Assembly (NCBI GenBank): GCA_029891345.1
Contig: CM057006.1
Span: forward strand, 42,197,056-42,261,055
From: Dryococelus australis
Taxonomy: Eukaryota; Arthropoda; Insecta; Phasmatodea; Phasmatidae
Reading direction: 5' to 3'
DNA: 64,000 nucleotides
The position numbers and the translations under genes were made by a program. The number at the start of each line of letters is the position of its first letter. The stretch's first letter is position 1. This document shows, piece by piece, positions 10,286-21,408 of this stretch. The notes under the pieces are model-generated. The model made no database searches. It was not told the origin of the DNA and worked only from the letters and a program-made list of their open reading frames with translations.

Positions 10286-10567
10286 ATTAGTACAAGTCTT
10301 AGAATATCTTTTCTTCAAAATATCACGCCATGTAAACTGACTCTGGTAGAGTGTGCACTGAAATGCCATACTTGAAATATTCATTCTGCAAGTTATTATT
10401 TCGTGTCGATGCACACTGCACAAAGCTGTAAATACTTTACCTCAGAAGCGACAACATAGATTTATCATTAGCACTTTACGTCCATACTGTTCCAAGTCTA
10501 GAATGAAACTGAAACAAAAATAGTATAAAATGAATATATTGATTCTTTTCTCGCTCAATTGACAGCG

Positions 10568-11258
10568 ATGTCTGAAAGAGGTATGATTGTAGATGGAAGT
10601 GAGATCGTCGATACTCTGTTCAACAATCTACCATTTGAGCTGCACATTCCCAGATACAAGTTATGTGGGTCAGGAGCGAATATAGCTAAAAAGTTGTCAC
10701 ATGGTATCACAGGCATCAGTGTACTGGATGAGGCATGCAAGCAGTAAGACATTTCTTACTCCCTAAACAAGGATCTGTAAACCCGACACCAGACAGACAA
10801 GATACTTGCACAAAAAACCGACGAGATAAGAAAATCATCAGACACTGGACTCTGAGAAATAATAGCTCTGTGAGATGTATCGAATGTAATGAAGGCCAAG
10901 ATGAAGTTGGGAATGGGTGATAAAAGCCAGAGAGAGGCACGGGTTAAAATGGGAACAGTGAAAGGCACAAGTGAAACAAAAAGTGGTGATGTAGGGAAGA
11001 AAAGCATGCAAGACCAAGAAAACATCTACTAGTGGATTTTTTCCATTGCCTTTGCCTGCATTCGGGACCCTCGGGGATCTAATTGGAGCCATGAGTGGTA
11101 ACGTCCGAGCCGTCAACACAGCATCGAACCAACGGAAGCTGTTGTCTTAGGCCCAAAGACATAATGCAAATATGGAAGCTATTGCCATGGGTAAAAAAAG
11201 GCCAAGGCCTCTACCTAAGGCCATTCCCAGTAGGAGGTGGAAGTGTGCAAAAGCGATG
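10568..11258 (+). pseudogene. Polinton PLA2-like / parvovirus VP1u-type protein with hydrophobic C-terminal segment
   Basis: Starts MSERGMIVDGSEIVDTLFNN at 10568. It carries the PLA2-like calcium-loop and active-site block: LHIPRYKLCGSGANIAKKL, then SVLDEACKQ, a stop, DISYS. In the family this reads CxxHDxxYS; the stop codon (TAA at 10745) falls exactly at the catalytic His position. Further on, KLGMGDKSQREARVK is followed after stops by a Pro/Gly/Leu-rich part (FFPLPLPAFGTLGDLIGAM) and RHNANMEAIAMGKK, the usual C-terminal landmark of these proteins. Relatives are thought to act on membranes during virion entry. This copy has at least five stops. The end overlaps or abuts the protease start at 11256. 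Confidence 0.82.
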
Positions 11259-11644
11259 CAGTATGAAGAGGTAATAATGAAATCTCTACCGAAACGACAG
11301 CTCGCTAACATGGATTTGGAACTTGTATGCACACAAATTGAAAATACCTAATTTTATAAGAGTGTTTGTGAGAGATGATTTGCTATAGAAACCAAAATGT
11401 AATGAGTGCACCATAATTAATCTGTACACAACAGCCGGGCTCGGTACACACTGGGAGACTTACATAAAACAAGGCAAACTTGCAGACTATATCGACAGTT
11501 TTGGGCATTTGTGTCCTCCATGCGAACTGCGACAGTACTTGAAAAATAACGAAGTTGACTTACAACTACAAGATGGAGCAGATGCCTAATATGCGGTACT
11601 GCGGACATTTGTGTTTTCATTTCGTGGTTCGTTCGTACAAGTAA
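11256..11644 (+). pseudogene. Polinton adenain-like cysteine protease (PRO)
   Basis: Begins MQYEEVIMKSLPKRQLANMD. After stops near 11350-11390 it reads CTIINLYTTAGLGTHW (catalytic His in GTHW), IDSFGHLCPPCELRQYL and LKNNEVDLQLQD, then a stop at 11588. In a different frame follows MRYCGHLCFHFVVRSYK and TAA (ends 11644); YCGHLC holds the catalytic Cys. So the His and the DSFG and Cys motifs survive but not in one frame. Adenain-type proteases mature capsid proteins during assembly. Placed directly before the capsid genes as in other Polintons. Confidence 0.85.
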
Positions 11645-11684
11645 TTGTATAAAATAGCTGTACATCGAAGGGAAACGATCGGAC

Positions 11685-12334
11685 ATGTTGATAACGCTTA
11701 CCTTGAGACCAGGTGTAGCTCCGAGCTGCATGCTGTACACTTTCTGCTGTTCGATTTCGAGGGGGAATGGTGCATAGGCCTTGCCGATTTTCACATGTAA
11801 CAATGCGATACCGAACATCAGTGAAAAAAACTGTAAGAAGAATACCTCGTAAAAAGTGGTAATGTCTCCAACGAGATGACATTACCTGTAGGTTCTTATG
11901 GAATAGACAACATTGCAAGATACATGGGAATCCAAATATTCTGAAGAGGATCATCAGATGTAGCGAAGATATCGACTTTACGAAACTGGATACTATCGGA
12001 CCAATGCTGGGGTTCGGGCCACACATCTACAAAACTGTCAAAAACATGAGTCATCGCAGCCCGTAAACATTTTGCCAGTAGAGGTGATATGAATATACTG
12101 CAATTTAGCGAGTGGCAGATACCTCAATGGCAGGCCGAGCAATACGCTGCACGAATTTTTTCTGATGGTCCCTCCAGGTTTAAAATGGTTGTATCACCGC
12201 AAAGCAGCATTTACATTTTGGCTGTCATGAATAGAGCTCACGAGGTAGTCGTGACAGTCATCTATCAACAAGGAGAGTTGAACTTTCGAAACGAAGAAAT
12301 CACACTACACCTGCATTTGAGAATATGGGAATAA
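11685..12334 (+). pseudogene. Polinton minor capsid (penton)-like protein
   Basis: Starts near 11685 (MLITLTLRPGVAPS). Family landmarks follow in changing frames: FEGEWCIGLADF; ITLPVGSYGIDNIARYM (11885-11935); NPNILKRIIRCSEDIDF and TKLDTIGPMLGFGP (11930-12015); ILQFSEWQIPQ and VSPQSSIYILAVMNRA; and the C-terminal QQGELNFRNEEITLHLHLR ending at 12334. The IDFTK...IGxxLGF and ELNFRxEEITxxLHLR signatures mark the conserved Polinton protein preceding the major capsid gene. I take it as the minor, penton-type capsid protein; that role is from family knowledge. Broken by several frameshifts and stops; only its last 81 codons are open. Confidence 0.75.
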
Positions 12335-12465
12335 GATTAACGGTGACCAAAACCAATAAAACAAAGTGCTATGCAGTACCTGAAACAGTGCATTGCAGGT
12401 CTCCAAGGAGTTAACACATGCTAGCTAGATTTTACTCCACATTCTCGTCTTCAAAGTCAGTCGCC

Positions 12466-13677
12466 ATGGAAGTTTACCTTCACATCGAAGAGCCGGTCGT
12501 TTTTGAAGACAGTGTAGCGAAGATGCAACTTTATGCATACGAACATTTCGTGATCGGGACATTCTACCATCGGAAGTTCATATTGCGGTTCAACACCAAG
12601 ATATCTGCTATCTTCATTGCCAGTATTTCCTGTGAATTAGGGGGCCCTAGCGAAAGAAGATGGGTCCAAACTTACCAACGGAAATAATGTCAGCAATGAA
12701 ATTCTTCACCTGATTGATTGCATCACGTATTTACTCAACAATGTCGAGGTGGACTAGTCGTGGGATGTGGGCATAACGTCAAGGAACAAAAATTACTTTT
12801 CGCTCATGCCGAATGAGCTGTCTGCAGCCAAAATGGCATGCTGCGGAATCGAATATGACTACAGTGTTCCTGTATACTCTGGAGGCGAGTTCGAAGTGTG
12901 CATCCCTCTTTCCATTCTATTGGGATTTATCGAAGACTACAAACGAATTATCTGTAATTCGAAGCAGGAAATTGTGCTGCTTCTAGCTAATACACATGCA
13001 GACACCATCGTGGGTACGGAAGAAAACCTGGAGGCGATGGAAATGAAACTACAGTCTATCGAATGGACGTTGTTTTATGCGCAGTTGAGTACTGCAAAAT
13101 GTATAAAAATGTTGAAGAATGTGGAAGATGATAAAAACATCGATGTGGCTTTCAGGTCGTGGAGTTTCGAGACATACCCCCGATTGCCAGCGAGCCAGCA
13201 CATCATCTGAATGGTAAGGTCCATTTTTGCTTCTGAGAAACCCAGGTACATTATCGTTGGGCTACAGACCAGAGGACAGCTCATTGTGAGAGTGAGTCGT
13301 TCACAATTCGACACATTTTAAATAGAAAATGTGAAGTTATTTTTAAACAGCGAAATCTGTCTTTTCGTTGACATGAACACGAACTTTGATAATGGGCAGT
13401 ACATACGTAAATGTCAGATGTACACTAAATTTCAAGTGCATGTTATGGATGCCTCCAATCTACAATACCTAACCCTGATACATTCAAGAGTTTGGCTCCA
13501 CTCGTATTCGATGTTAGTAAACAGGACGAGCATATTACCTCCAATGTGATCGACTGGAGGATCGAATTCACTACACATGGAAATATTCCAGCCAACACGT
13601 ACTCATTCTGCCTGATACTTCACGACCGGCCTGTATCGTACAATTGCCGAGACAAGGCCGTTAAAATACTGCCGTGA
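12466..13677 (+). pseudogene. Polinton major capsid protein (double jelly-roll)
   Basis: Begins MEVYLHIEEPVVFEDSVAKM at 12466 and ends VKILP-TGA (13675-13677), about 404 codons as expected. Ordered landmarks: YAYEHFVIGTFYHRK; GSKLTNGNNVSNEILHLID; YLLNNVEVD; VGITSRNKNYFSLMPNELSA; GEFEVCIPLSILLGFIEDYK; EWTLFYAQLSTAKCIKML; FRSWSFETYPRLPASQ; RYIIVGLQTRGQ; ENVKLFLNSE; and a final WRIEFTTHGNIPANTYSFCL. The longest open part is 12767-13210. Frame changes occur near 12590-12650 and 13490, with stops near 12757 and 13210. The double jelly-roll fold is family knowledge. This is the strongest evidence that the element belongs to the virus-like Polintons. Confidence 0.9.
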
Positions 13678-15114
13678 GCACAGGTGAGAATATATAAATA
13701 TAACTGTTCACACACTAGAACTGTTTATTCGCCTTCGAGTATCCTCAACTTCAAGATGGGTTTCCAGAGTCAAACTGGCTTCCTGCTCAATCATATCGTA
13801 GAGTCCTATGGCGATGATGGTAAATCACGCACACACTCCTTCCGCCCCGCTTATTCGTGGAAACTTTTGGTCGAGAAGAGCAAGACATGAGACTTGGTGA
13901 TGTAGTACCCGAAGGCCCCGATTTGCGTAGCAGGACCTGAGCTGAAAAAATGGCTTTGCGAATTATGTAAATTTAAATTGAAAATTATCCATGTGCCCGA
14001 GTAAGGGTGTCCTTCGCTTTGCAAGATGACGAAACTTTACTGCGATTCGCATCGTCATGTCTGCGAGAGGTCAGAACCTGACTGGGCCTGCGCACTGAAG
14101 AACGTGCGGCTGTTTTGGCGGAAATGATGGGCCTCATACTTGGACCAGGAATCGGGTGCCTACGACTAGTTACGAAGTCACCAGATCTTCTCGAAATGCA
14201 AGAGGATTTCGTTTTTCGTATGGAGGCACACCTCGTCAACATCCGTATTATATATAAGTGGGGGAAATCGACGAGCTCGTTTAGTCGATACCTAGAGGTC
14301 TGATCGTCACCATGACTCCATTCTGCCCTATGAACATCTATGTAAGCACCAAACCAGATTATGGTAGCATGGTATATAGTTTCATCGCAGAAGATGGATA
14401 TCTGCGCATCTACACCGATATCTGCGATGGTAGTGGCATGCGGCACTGGCGATTTTCACATTTTCTAATCGTCTATGAACCATAGTAGTTTCAATTAGAC
14501 TGTCCGGGAGCATCGATCTGCGTCGTGTTCCACATGACGCCGCAGACGCAGCTTCTCTGCACCGTGGACCAAATCATCGCCCCGGCACAGACTCGTGCTA
14601 CCATCCACGCGCAAGTCCGTGCCGTGACGGGGCACAAACCATCGGTCCATCACGAATGATTCTGCATCGGGTTCCAGTGATGAACCTGCACACACTCGTC
14701 GACGACCAGCATTGTGTACTCCCTAGGCTGCTGATGCCGGTTATGCTACCGACAGACCTGGTGTCGATGAGCCGGATTTTGATACTCGCTTCATAGTGCC
14801 ATCGATCAAAGAGGAGCCAAGTCTACACTGGAATGATAATGTGATGGATGGTGAATCGGAGACAAGTATTGCTTCTGCTGCTTGTGTCGAAAGTCTTTCT
14901 AGTGACCCTGTTATTTATGTGGCCCTTCGTAGAACACTACTGCTTACCGCCATACATGAATTGCTCAGCCTTCTACGAGATACCGAAAAATCGTAATTTA
15001 AGATCTACAGATTAAAATAACATGGAATTTCAATCTGTTCGAAGAAAATTAATACAAGTTATTACATTTTTTCTGATTATGTATATTTTGATATATATGC
15101 AATATATTTTGTGC
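13678..15114. other. Polinton right-end segment with no assigned gene
   Basis: About 1.4 kb between the major capsid stop and the right TIR. Open stretches on + (MGFQSQTGFLLNHIVESYGD at 13756; MTPFCPMNIYVSTKPDYGSM near 14311; MPSIKEEPSLHWNDNVMDGE at 14796) and on - (13985-14446) have no motif I recognise. I do not see DNA polymerase B motifs, although that gene is often located toward this end. It may be the scar of a large deletion. Confidence 0.5.
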
Positions 15115-15800
15115 AAAAAATTTTGTTTGATTTATTTTATAAAAACCCCACTTTATATAAAAATTATTTTAAATAAAAATACTTACATTTAAAAATAATT
15201 CAAAAAAATTTAATTTGACAACATACATGACCTCGTCACCATTCGGTACAGGTCGATAGCACTCTTGCCGAGACTCTGGTGGTTGAAACAAGAGTTACCA
15301 GTGCGCTCTAGTGGGTGATATTAGAAATAAATGGTCAGTATATCTAGTATAGGGACGAAGGGGGCTGGAAGGGGTGTGGCCTGCCAACTAACTAACGACG
15401 GCAAGTAATTGACCGATTAAATAACCAATTAAACTTATTGGCGAGGGTGGTTGTTGTGGGACCTACAAAAATTTTTATTTTCTAATAAATGTTTTAATAA
15501 TATTTTTTTTTTTTACATTTTTCAATTTTTTTTTAAAAATAAATTTGTTGGTAATATTTTTTTATACGTTTTTCAAATACATCTTTGTTACTTTTTATAA
15601 TTTTTTAAAGTGTTTATAATTTTTTGAGATTTCGTTTGTGTTCAAGCTCATCCAAGGTCATGGGCACAGGTTAAGGTCAAGTTCAAATGTCAAGGTTCCC
15701 TAATCTAAGATTCCTTTTGGGGGACGTCACATGTCTGCCGGCCGGTGCATGGCGCATATCCCATATCCCCTTATGCCCGAATCGGCATAATTATTCTACT
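15115..15800 (-). repeat. Right terminal inverted repeat of the Polinton
   Basis: Inverted partner of 6082-6660. It ends CGGCATAATTATTCTACT at 15800, followed by the AACAAG target duplication. It is longer than the left arm because of T-rich expansions around 15495-15560. The inner edge is approximate. Confidence 0.9.
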
Positions 15801-15806
15801 AACAAG

Positions 15807-18639
15807 TTTTTGTAAAGTATGTCGTGAGACATAAAACGTTAAGCCAATTAATTATTAAATAAGCACTATGACAGTTTTTTGTAGTCCTTGAAAATCCTTG
15901 AAATTTAAGTTTTGTTAGTTTGTGAAGGTTAGTTGGATAGGAAGGAATACATTTGAGTAAGTGTGTGTTAATTTAAAACTGGATCTGAAAACGTAATGAA
16001 CTATCGCAGAGTGTGTGTGTGTCAGAGTATTTGACAGACGCCAGCGTCTTTCTCCTTGCCATCTGAAAACCAGCTCGTGCTTGCGTCGCCGTAGAGAATA
16101 CGTACAAAGGAAGGGAAAACTTACCAAATTCCAAATTTGTAGCTTTTGACCTTCAAAACGTGGATAAAGCACAACTCATGAAAACAATATACCCTTGATA
16201 ATTTTAAACAGAAAACGCACTCGTAAATGGCACAAGACACATCAGACTTTATATGACAGCAACCGATAAAATATGCTAACTGCAGACAGCTCTTAATTAA
16301 ATTAACACATTTTAACTACCAAAATTATTTTTATTTAATAAAATAATTGCGTAGCTGCAAAGGAAAATAATATTGAAATTACTTGAAAAATCTAAATAAA
16401 AATCAGTCTAAAGTTAGAGAAAATGAACTGGAACTGAGTCAGGCAAATTAAGATTTCCAAAAAAATCTACCCATCACCCCTCTTTTGTGAGCTACATTAA
16501 ATTTAAAACTACGTGAAAAAATAATGTATACTAGATTTTCTGGCTTGAATAAAATGTATAAGTCCCAGGTTAATATGCCGGAATTGTATTACACCTCGGC
16601 TAGTGTACATGGTAAAAATACGAGTGAAAACGGCAACACTATATAAAATAAAATTATCATTAAAAAGTTCCAGAAAAATAATTAACTCTTGATAAGAAAA
16701 TCAGAAAATTCATTGATGGATGATTACACGATAGTAACTCAAGCCTCTAGAAATACTCGTCCTTCCGAAGTGGAGTCGGCAGCTTCGGTCGAATATAAAC
16801 CACTCAAAATCTAAAAATTCGGAATTTCAGGAATCTTGCTTGCCCACGCACACTCCCAGGACTTGGAGGCGCCTCTCCACACTTCTCCTAGGTTTACGAT
16901 GGGCAGTCGCTGCTAAATCTGACAGAAACCTACCGTCTATCATGTCTGGTTTGAGGGTCCCGGGTTCACACAAAAAAATCAGTGACCCAGAAAAGAATCT
17001 AAGATCGTGTTATCGCAAAATTGTGTCGAAAATAGTACAAGTTCATTTCTCTTACGTACAAAAATAAACTTACATACGTACGTTTTTAATAGGCTGCTGC
17101 AGAGAGAAAATAAAATTATAAGGACTTCTACCACTGAATATGTATACTGCGCTATGTCGCAAAATTACAATACTTAAGAAAATAAAGTTATAAATAAATT
17201 TTAGATAAGTTGTCAAGATACAATTATAACCAGAACTAAGTGAAAAATAATTAAACAAAACAAATGTGATAAAATTGAAATATAATGACTCAGTTCAGAT
17301 GTAAACAAATAAACATGTTGGAAGATACTGTATCACCACAAAGTATTTCGTTTAAAGGCTTTGGAAAGTAGTCTGTAAATCGTGCAGGTCCTCGAAATGT
17401 CCTCGAATGTTCAGTTTATTAAGATCTACACAACATGAAAATATCTGTGTACCTAAAAGTGAAAAGGAGATTTTTTTTAAATCTGGCGTATGTACTTTCA
17501 TCAGGATTTTGTTAACTGTATTTATTGTAAGTGTGCAGGAACAGTAGTTGAAGCGAGCAGATCATTATTGAACATCTCCGAATTTCACCACTATGTAACG
17601 ATTGGAGCTGGGATGGTATGTGGGCCTCTAGATTATATTAAACCATTGTAATTAAAACACAAATATTACGCTTATGCTGAAAACTTGGTTGCATTAACTG
17701 AAAAATTGACGATAGCAAGTTCTCCTGATTTTTTCTTATTTTTCATTGATATGTGTTTAGAATGTGGGATGTTAAAACTTCAAAACGGAACGTGAGACCA
17801 ACGTTAGTAGATACAGTAGTTTTTAGTGTAACATTTTAGTTCTTGAAGTTATGAGTTTCAATACCACATACACAGTGTCTGTTATAAACGTAATCTTAAT
17901 GTTTGTACCACACGTTAATAAACATACCTACAAATATGAAAAAGGTAAGTATTTTATTTTACAATTTGCTTAGTTAAATCAAAGATATAAACAACGTGGC
18001 AGGGGCCATGATTCCTGTTCCATGAAAACGCCGCGCCAGAATATAATTAGCTGTTGTTTTTTTAATTTTATTTAAAGCTGTCAAAAGTAGCTTGTTATTC
18101 TCCGACTGGAATTTCCTTCGCTCTGAAAACGTTCCAACAGTAACCCCCCCCCCCCAACCCAACCTTTTTTTTTCTCCGGGATCCGAATGAAGTGCGTGTC
18201 CTCGATCATTGATGTAACGTATTGGTGTCGCTATGGAAGGTTATTGGCATGAATTTATTACCGTCCGGCGAACGGTATAAGCTTCTGGGAGAGGGGCTAT
18301 GCGCTGGGTGGTTTGTGGGGGGGGGGGGGAGGAAAGTAACGGGGTAACCGTCAGAGTCGTAAATAATAAAAGTTCATACTCCATTTGTATAATAAAATAC
18401 TAAAAATGCAAACGCGTGTAGAATTTAATTTCCGCCGGGGCGGGAGGACCCCGCACGCGCGCACACTATACAAAACAAGCGAATCAATGAACTGCCCCGG
18501 ATAGTTGTGTTCGAACTTTTATTGATGTCGGGGGCTCTTTTTCTTTCTTTCTTTTTTTTTTTTTTTAGCCCCGGGCCGGGTTTTGTTCATGAACCTGCGA
18601 AATTAATTTCGAGCTGCAACGACGCACGGGGCGTGGTGA
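15807..18639. other. AT-rich DNA, no gene recognised
   Basis: Only short frames (for example 16840-17067 on +) without recognisable domains. Features seen: a short TG run near 16010-16025, poly-C at about 18143-18156, a G run at about 18318-18329 and a T run at 18551-18565. No repeat family from elsewhere in the window was matched here. Confidence 0.5.
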
Positions 18640-19079
18640 TGTTGGAAATAATATCAATATATCGAAATGACTATTATTATGTCGACCATATATCGATATA
18701 AATCGTCGATACATTTCAACAATATTTTATCTAAATCAATATCTTTTTCCAGGTTATCGGAGATAAATATTTTTAAAATCCTCTTTATAAGCCCTGTTTT
18801 GAATATAAAGATTAAATTTAAAAAAATTACTATGTTTACTTTGGCAACGTTCATTAAAAAAATATGCCATATGTCTCTGCAATGCCTCGCGTTCTCAATA
18901 TGAAATATTTCAAGTAATTTTACATCTGTCAAATCCTTTCATACATAAAGTATTGAGTTCCGATGCACCGAAAATCGATATTTTGCTTTCGATATATATT
19001 TTCGTAAAACTAAATAACCGATATAAATAATATCGATAGTTTCCCCCCCCCCCCCCCCCCCGAATTCAACATCCCTAAC
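18640..19079. repeat. ATCGATA-rich repeat block with poly-C tract
   Basis: TATCGATA/ATCGATA motifs cluster at 18655-18715 and 18970-19045, in the same style as 5127-5346, and the block ends CAACATCCCTAAC like the first. An 18- to 19-base poly-C run lies just before the end (about 19041-19060). The middle (18720-18940) is ordinary AT-rich sequence with open frames on both strands of no recognisable identity. Confidence 0.5.
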
Positions 19080-19405
19080 AGGGCGATTTGGGAAAGGGCG
19101 AGCGTGCCGCAGATCAAGACATGAAAACCCTCTGGAAGTAGACGACCGGCTAGACAACCAGCCAGCATGGCTCATCGCAAAACGGCTTCGTTCAGGAGCA
19201 CGAAATGCTTCAAAACGGGTGAAGTCCGAGGTATATGCGGCGAAGTTAAGTTCAATATGGACGACAACAGCACTTGCGCCCAGCGCCCCATCGCCCTTAC
19301 GAGCATGGCGTCGAACCGGCTCGACGTGCAGTGCTTCCATCGTCATGCTTTCCTGCACAAATTAGATACGCAACAGAAGGACTTAACTATACGTGATGGA
19401 AGCCC
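19080..19405. other. GC-richer block with open frames on both strands, identity unknown
   Basis: About 300 bp of balanced base composition starting after CATCCCTAACAGGGCG. It is open on + from 19167 (MAHRKTASFRSTKCFKTGEV...) and on - from 19358 (MQESMTMEALHVEPVRRHAR...). No domain recognised and no clear splice borders. It is followed by a 27-base T run (about 19411-19438). It could be part of a repeat or a non-coding RNA; I cannot decide. Confidence 0.35.
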
Positions 19406-19689
19406 AAAGCAATTTTTTTTTTTTTTTTTTTTTTTTTTACAAGTTTCGCGATAGATATTTTCTGCTTGAATAACTTAACGTGATAAAAAGAAAACCTCCA
19501 TTTCTCTCTAAAGCATGTTTTTGTGATAATGAAAATGGCTTAAACGGGTGTTTTCCACGGTCGTTTTTATGCGTGGACATTCAGCTATAAAACATTAAAG
19601 AAGGAATAGTGACGTGCATCGAACCTTAATTTTTACTATCGGGTCATAAATGGTAGGGTCTCCGCTGAAAGTCTCGTACAGTCGCGTTA

Positions 19690-19789
19690 TCGACGGCAAG
19701 ACTGCACGTTAGTTCAGTGCTTCGCGCTTAGAGGCGATGAGCGAGTTGCTGCGCACGTCTAGCTCGCCCCAACCAGGCGGCCACCTTAA
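19690..19789 (-). repeat. TTAA-ended repeat fragment (shared with 63839-64000)
   Basis: Read on the - strand from TTAA at 19789-19786: AAGGTGGCCGCCTGG..., then GCGAAGCACTGAACTAACGT. The window's right edge has the same order: TTAAGGGGGCCGCCTACC, then GCGAAGCACTAAACTAGCGT. The TTAA boundary hints at a piggyBac-type non-autonomous element, but the other end was not found. Confidence 0.45.
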
Positions 19790-20084
19790 GGCGATGTTGG
19801 CACGAACGCGAAACGCTGTACTTTTGGCGTATTTTTTGTACTGGTTAACCCGTTCAGACCAGGTGTACACAATTTGTGTCCATTACGAGCGTGTAAGTAA
19901 TTTTTGGTCTCTACTGTACACTGCGAAGCTCAATGACCAATGATCTTACCTGTGGATAAATGATTCGTAAAACCTCTTACTGGTCTACGTCTCAATTGGT
20001 AGATATAACTGTAGCCGAACACGAACCGTACAGCTCATTGGCTGTGACAACGAAACAAGTGCTGTGTTGACGTGTTTACAACTC

Positions 20085-20238
20085 TTGAAACCATAAATTA
20101 AAGTGAGTCTGAAAGGGTTAAGCTTCGTTTGCACGAGGTGGGAGGAATAGTCTGGAAGTAGAACTTTAGCAGGAAGTGTCAGTAAAGTTTGAAATAACCA
20201 TAAATGGACTGTAGCAGTGCAGCGGTCCCCTTCTAGAA
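20085..20238 (+). mobile_element. MITE family 2, right-end fragment
   Basis: GGGTTAAGCTTCGTTTGCAC, GAGGTGGGAGGAATAGTCTG, GAAGTAGAACTTTAGCAGG and a terminal AACCATAAATGGACTGTA align with the right third of the intact copy at 57431-57870. The left part is missing. Confidence 0.65.
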
Positions 20239-21200
20239 GTCTGCTGCTAGTCTGTGCCGCTGAAGTCTCGATACCCCGACACGACAACACCGACGCGACG
20301 AAATCTGAGTAGCAGCCAATGGAAAGCAGGGTCACTGACGTCAGCGCGACAAAATCTTAGCCCTGACAGTCCACCAAAAGTAGATTTTATTTCTACTTTC
20401 GGTCGTGTCTGACTCGTCGGGCCGCGGAAAAAATGTAAATACAACATTAGAAAACAATATTTCGTGCGCATTTCCCTACTGTAGTAAATAATAAATTAAC
20501 TTGCCGCCAAAATACCGTTCCTGTTTTTTAATACCCTTTTATCTCTAGTATAAATTCAAATATTGTGCAAAAGCAAAATAATCATTCATTTAATCGTTAG
20601 TTTCAAAAAGTAAACATTGGATATTATAAGGAAAACTTGCCGTTTCAGAATTGTTCAGCAGCCAACTAACACTTGTCGGGCAGATTTTGTCGGGGCATTG
20701 TGAACACTGAATAAATATAATATGAAATTCCATCGAGCTCTGGCGTCATTCTGGTCTTTCGTGTCGTGTTCGTCGGGCTATTGTGACTCCAGCTTGATCC
20801 GCCAGGAGGAAAAGGGGATCGATCATTCTTAATCATTGGTAGCGCGTTTGATGGCTGTCGGCCGTTTAACTGGCTCTGTAAACAGCTTTCACTGTTTTTT
20901 TTTAACTGCTTCACCGTGGCTTATTCGTCTCCCTCTGCTCTGTTTCTCCTCCGAAAAAAACAATAAATGTCATAGAGTACACGTGCGTTTGTATTTCTCT
21001 CTCTTCCCTCCAAAGGTGTTCGAGTAATAAAATAGCATAAAATACATTTCCTCATGGGCCGGATAAACGTAACTGTGATTGCTTCTCCCCATTCTTTTTC
21101 TCTCTTGCGTTGCCATATTTGTGTTTAGCTAAAATAGGTTCTTGATGCTGTATTCGAAATTTGAGTTGATCTCCATTACCTACATTAACGAAGATAAATG
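20239..21200. other. No gene recognised
   Basis: Contains CG-containing stretches at 20260-20430 and otherwise AT-rich sequence. Short frames on both strands have no recognisable domain. Confidence 0.45.
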
Positions 21201-21207
21201 TTACCTA

Positions 21208-21408
21208 GAAACGAAGAACGCAATGTATGGTAGAGAAACACAAATGCGATAAAAATTCGATAATATAAATAAGCACATATATGGAACAAGAGACATTTCG
21301 GAAGCTGCGATCTGCTTATATCATCAGGTGATTAAACAATATGTGCTTATTTATAACATCAGATTTTCATTGCATTTGTGCTTCTCACTCATTTATTGTG
21401 TTCTTATT
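21208..21408. repeat. Fold-back (inverted repeat) element, about 200 bp
   Basis: Left arm 21208-21282 (GAACGCAATG..., GAGAAACACAAATGCGAT, AAATAAGCACATAT) pairs with the inverted right arm 21338-21408 (ATATGTGCTTATTTAT, GCATTTGTGCTTCTC, ATTGTGTTCTTA) around a loop of about 60 nt. It has no coding content. Transcribed, it would fold into a long imperfect hairpin. Confidence 0.75.

Larger units (their letters stand above)
6082..15800. mobile_element. Maverick/Polinton DNA transposon, full-span but degenerate
   Basis: A 9,719-bp element. Both ends begin AGTAGAAT(G/A)ATTATGCCG in inverted orientation and are flanked by a perfect 6-bp direct repeat AACAAG (6076-6081 and 15801-15806). Terminal AGTA-type ends and 6-bp duplications are Polinton hallmarks. 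Inside are relics of six of the standard genes: retrovirus-like integrase with chromodomain, PX-like protein and FtsK/HerA packaging ATPase reading left, and PLA2-like protein, adenain-like protease, minor and major capsid proteins reading right. Every gene has stops or frameshifts. Protein-primed DNA polymerase B is not seen, which fits a length well under the usual 15-20 kb. A SINE sits in the integrase. The element lies in what appears to be a mind bomb intron. Confidence 0.93.

Noticed and set aside
10036-10290. Cysteine-rich small protein (CSANCGVNCS repeats) that could look like a toxin or knottin
   Set aside because: Produced by a degenerate short DNA repeat; spacing of cysteines follows the repeat, and the antisense frame is equally open.
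11586-12026. 146-codon - strand frame
   Set aside because: Antisense shadow of the protease and minor capsid-like relics read on +.
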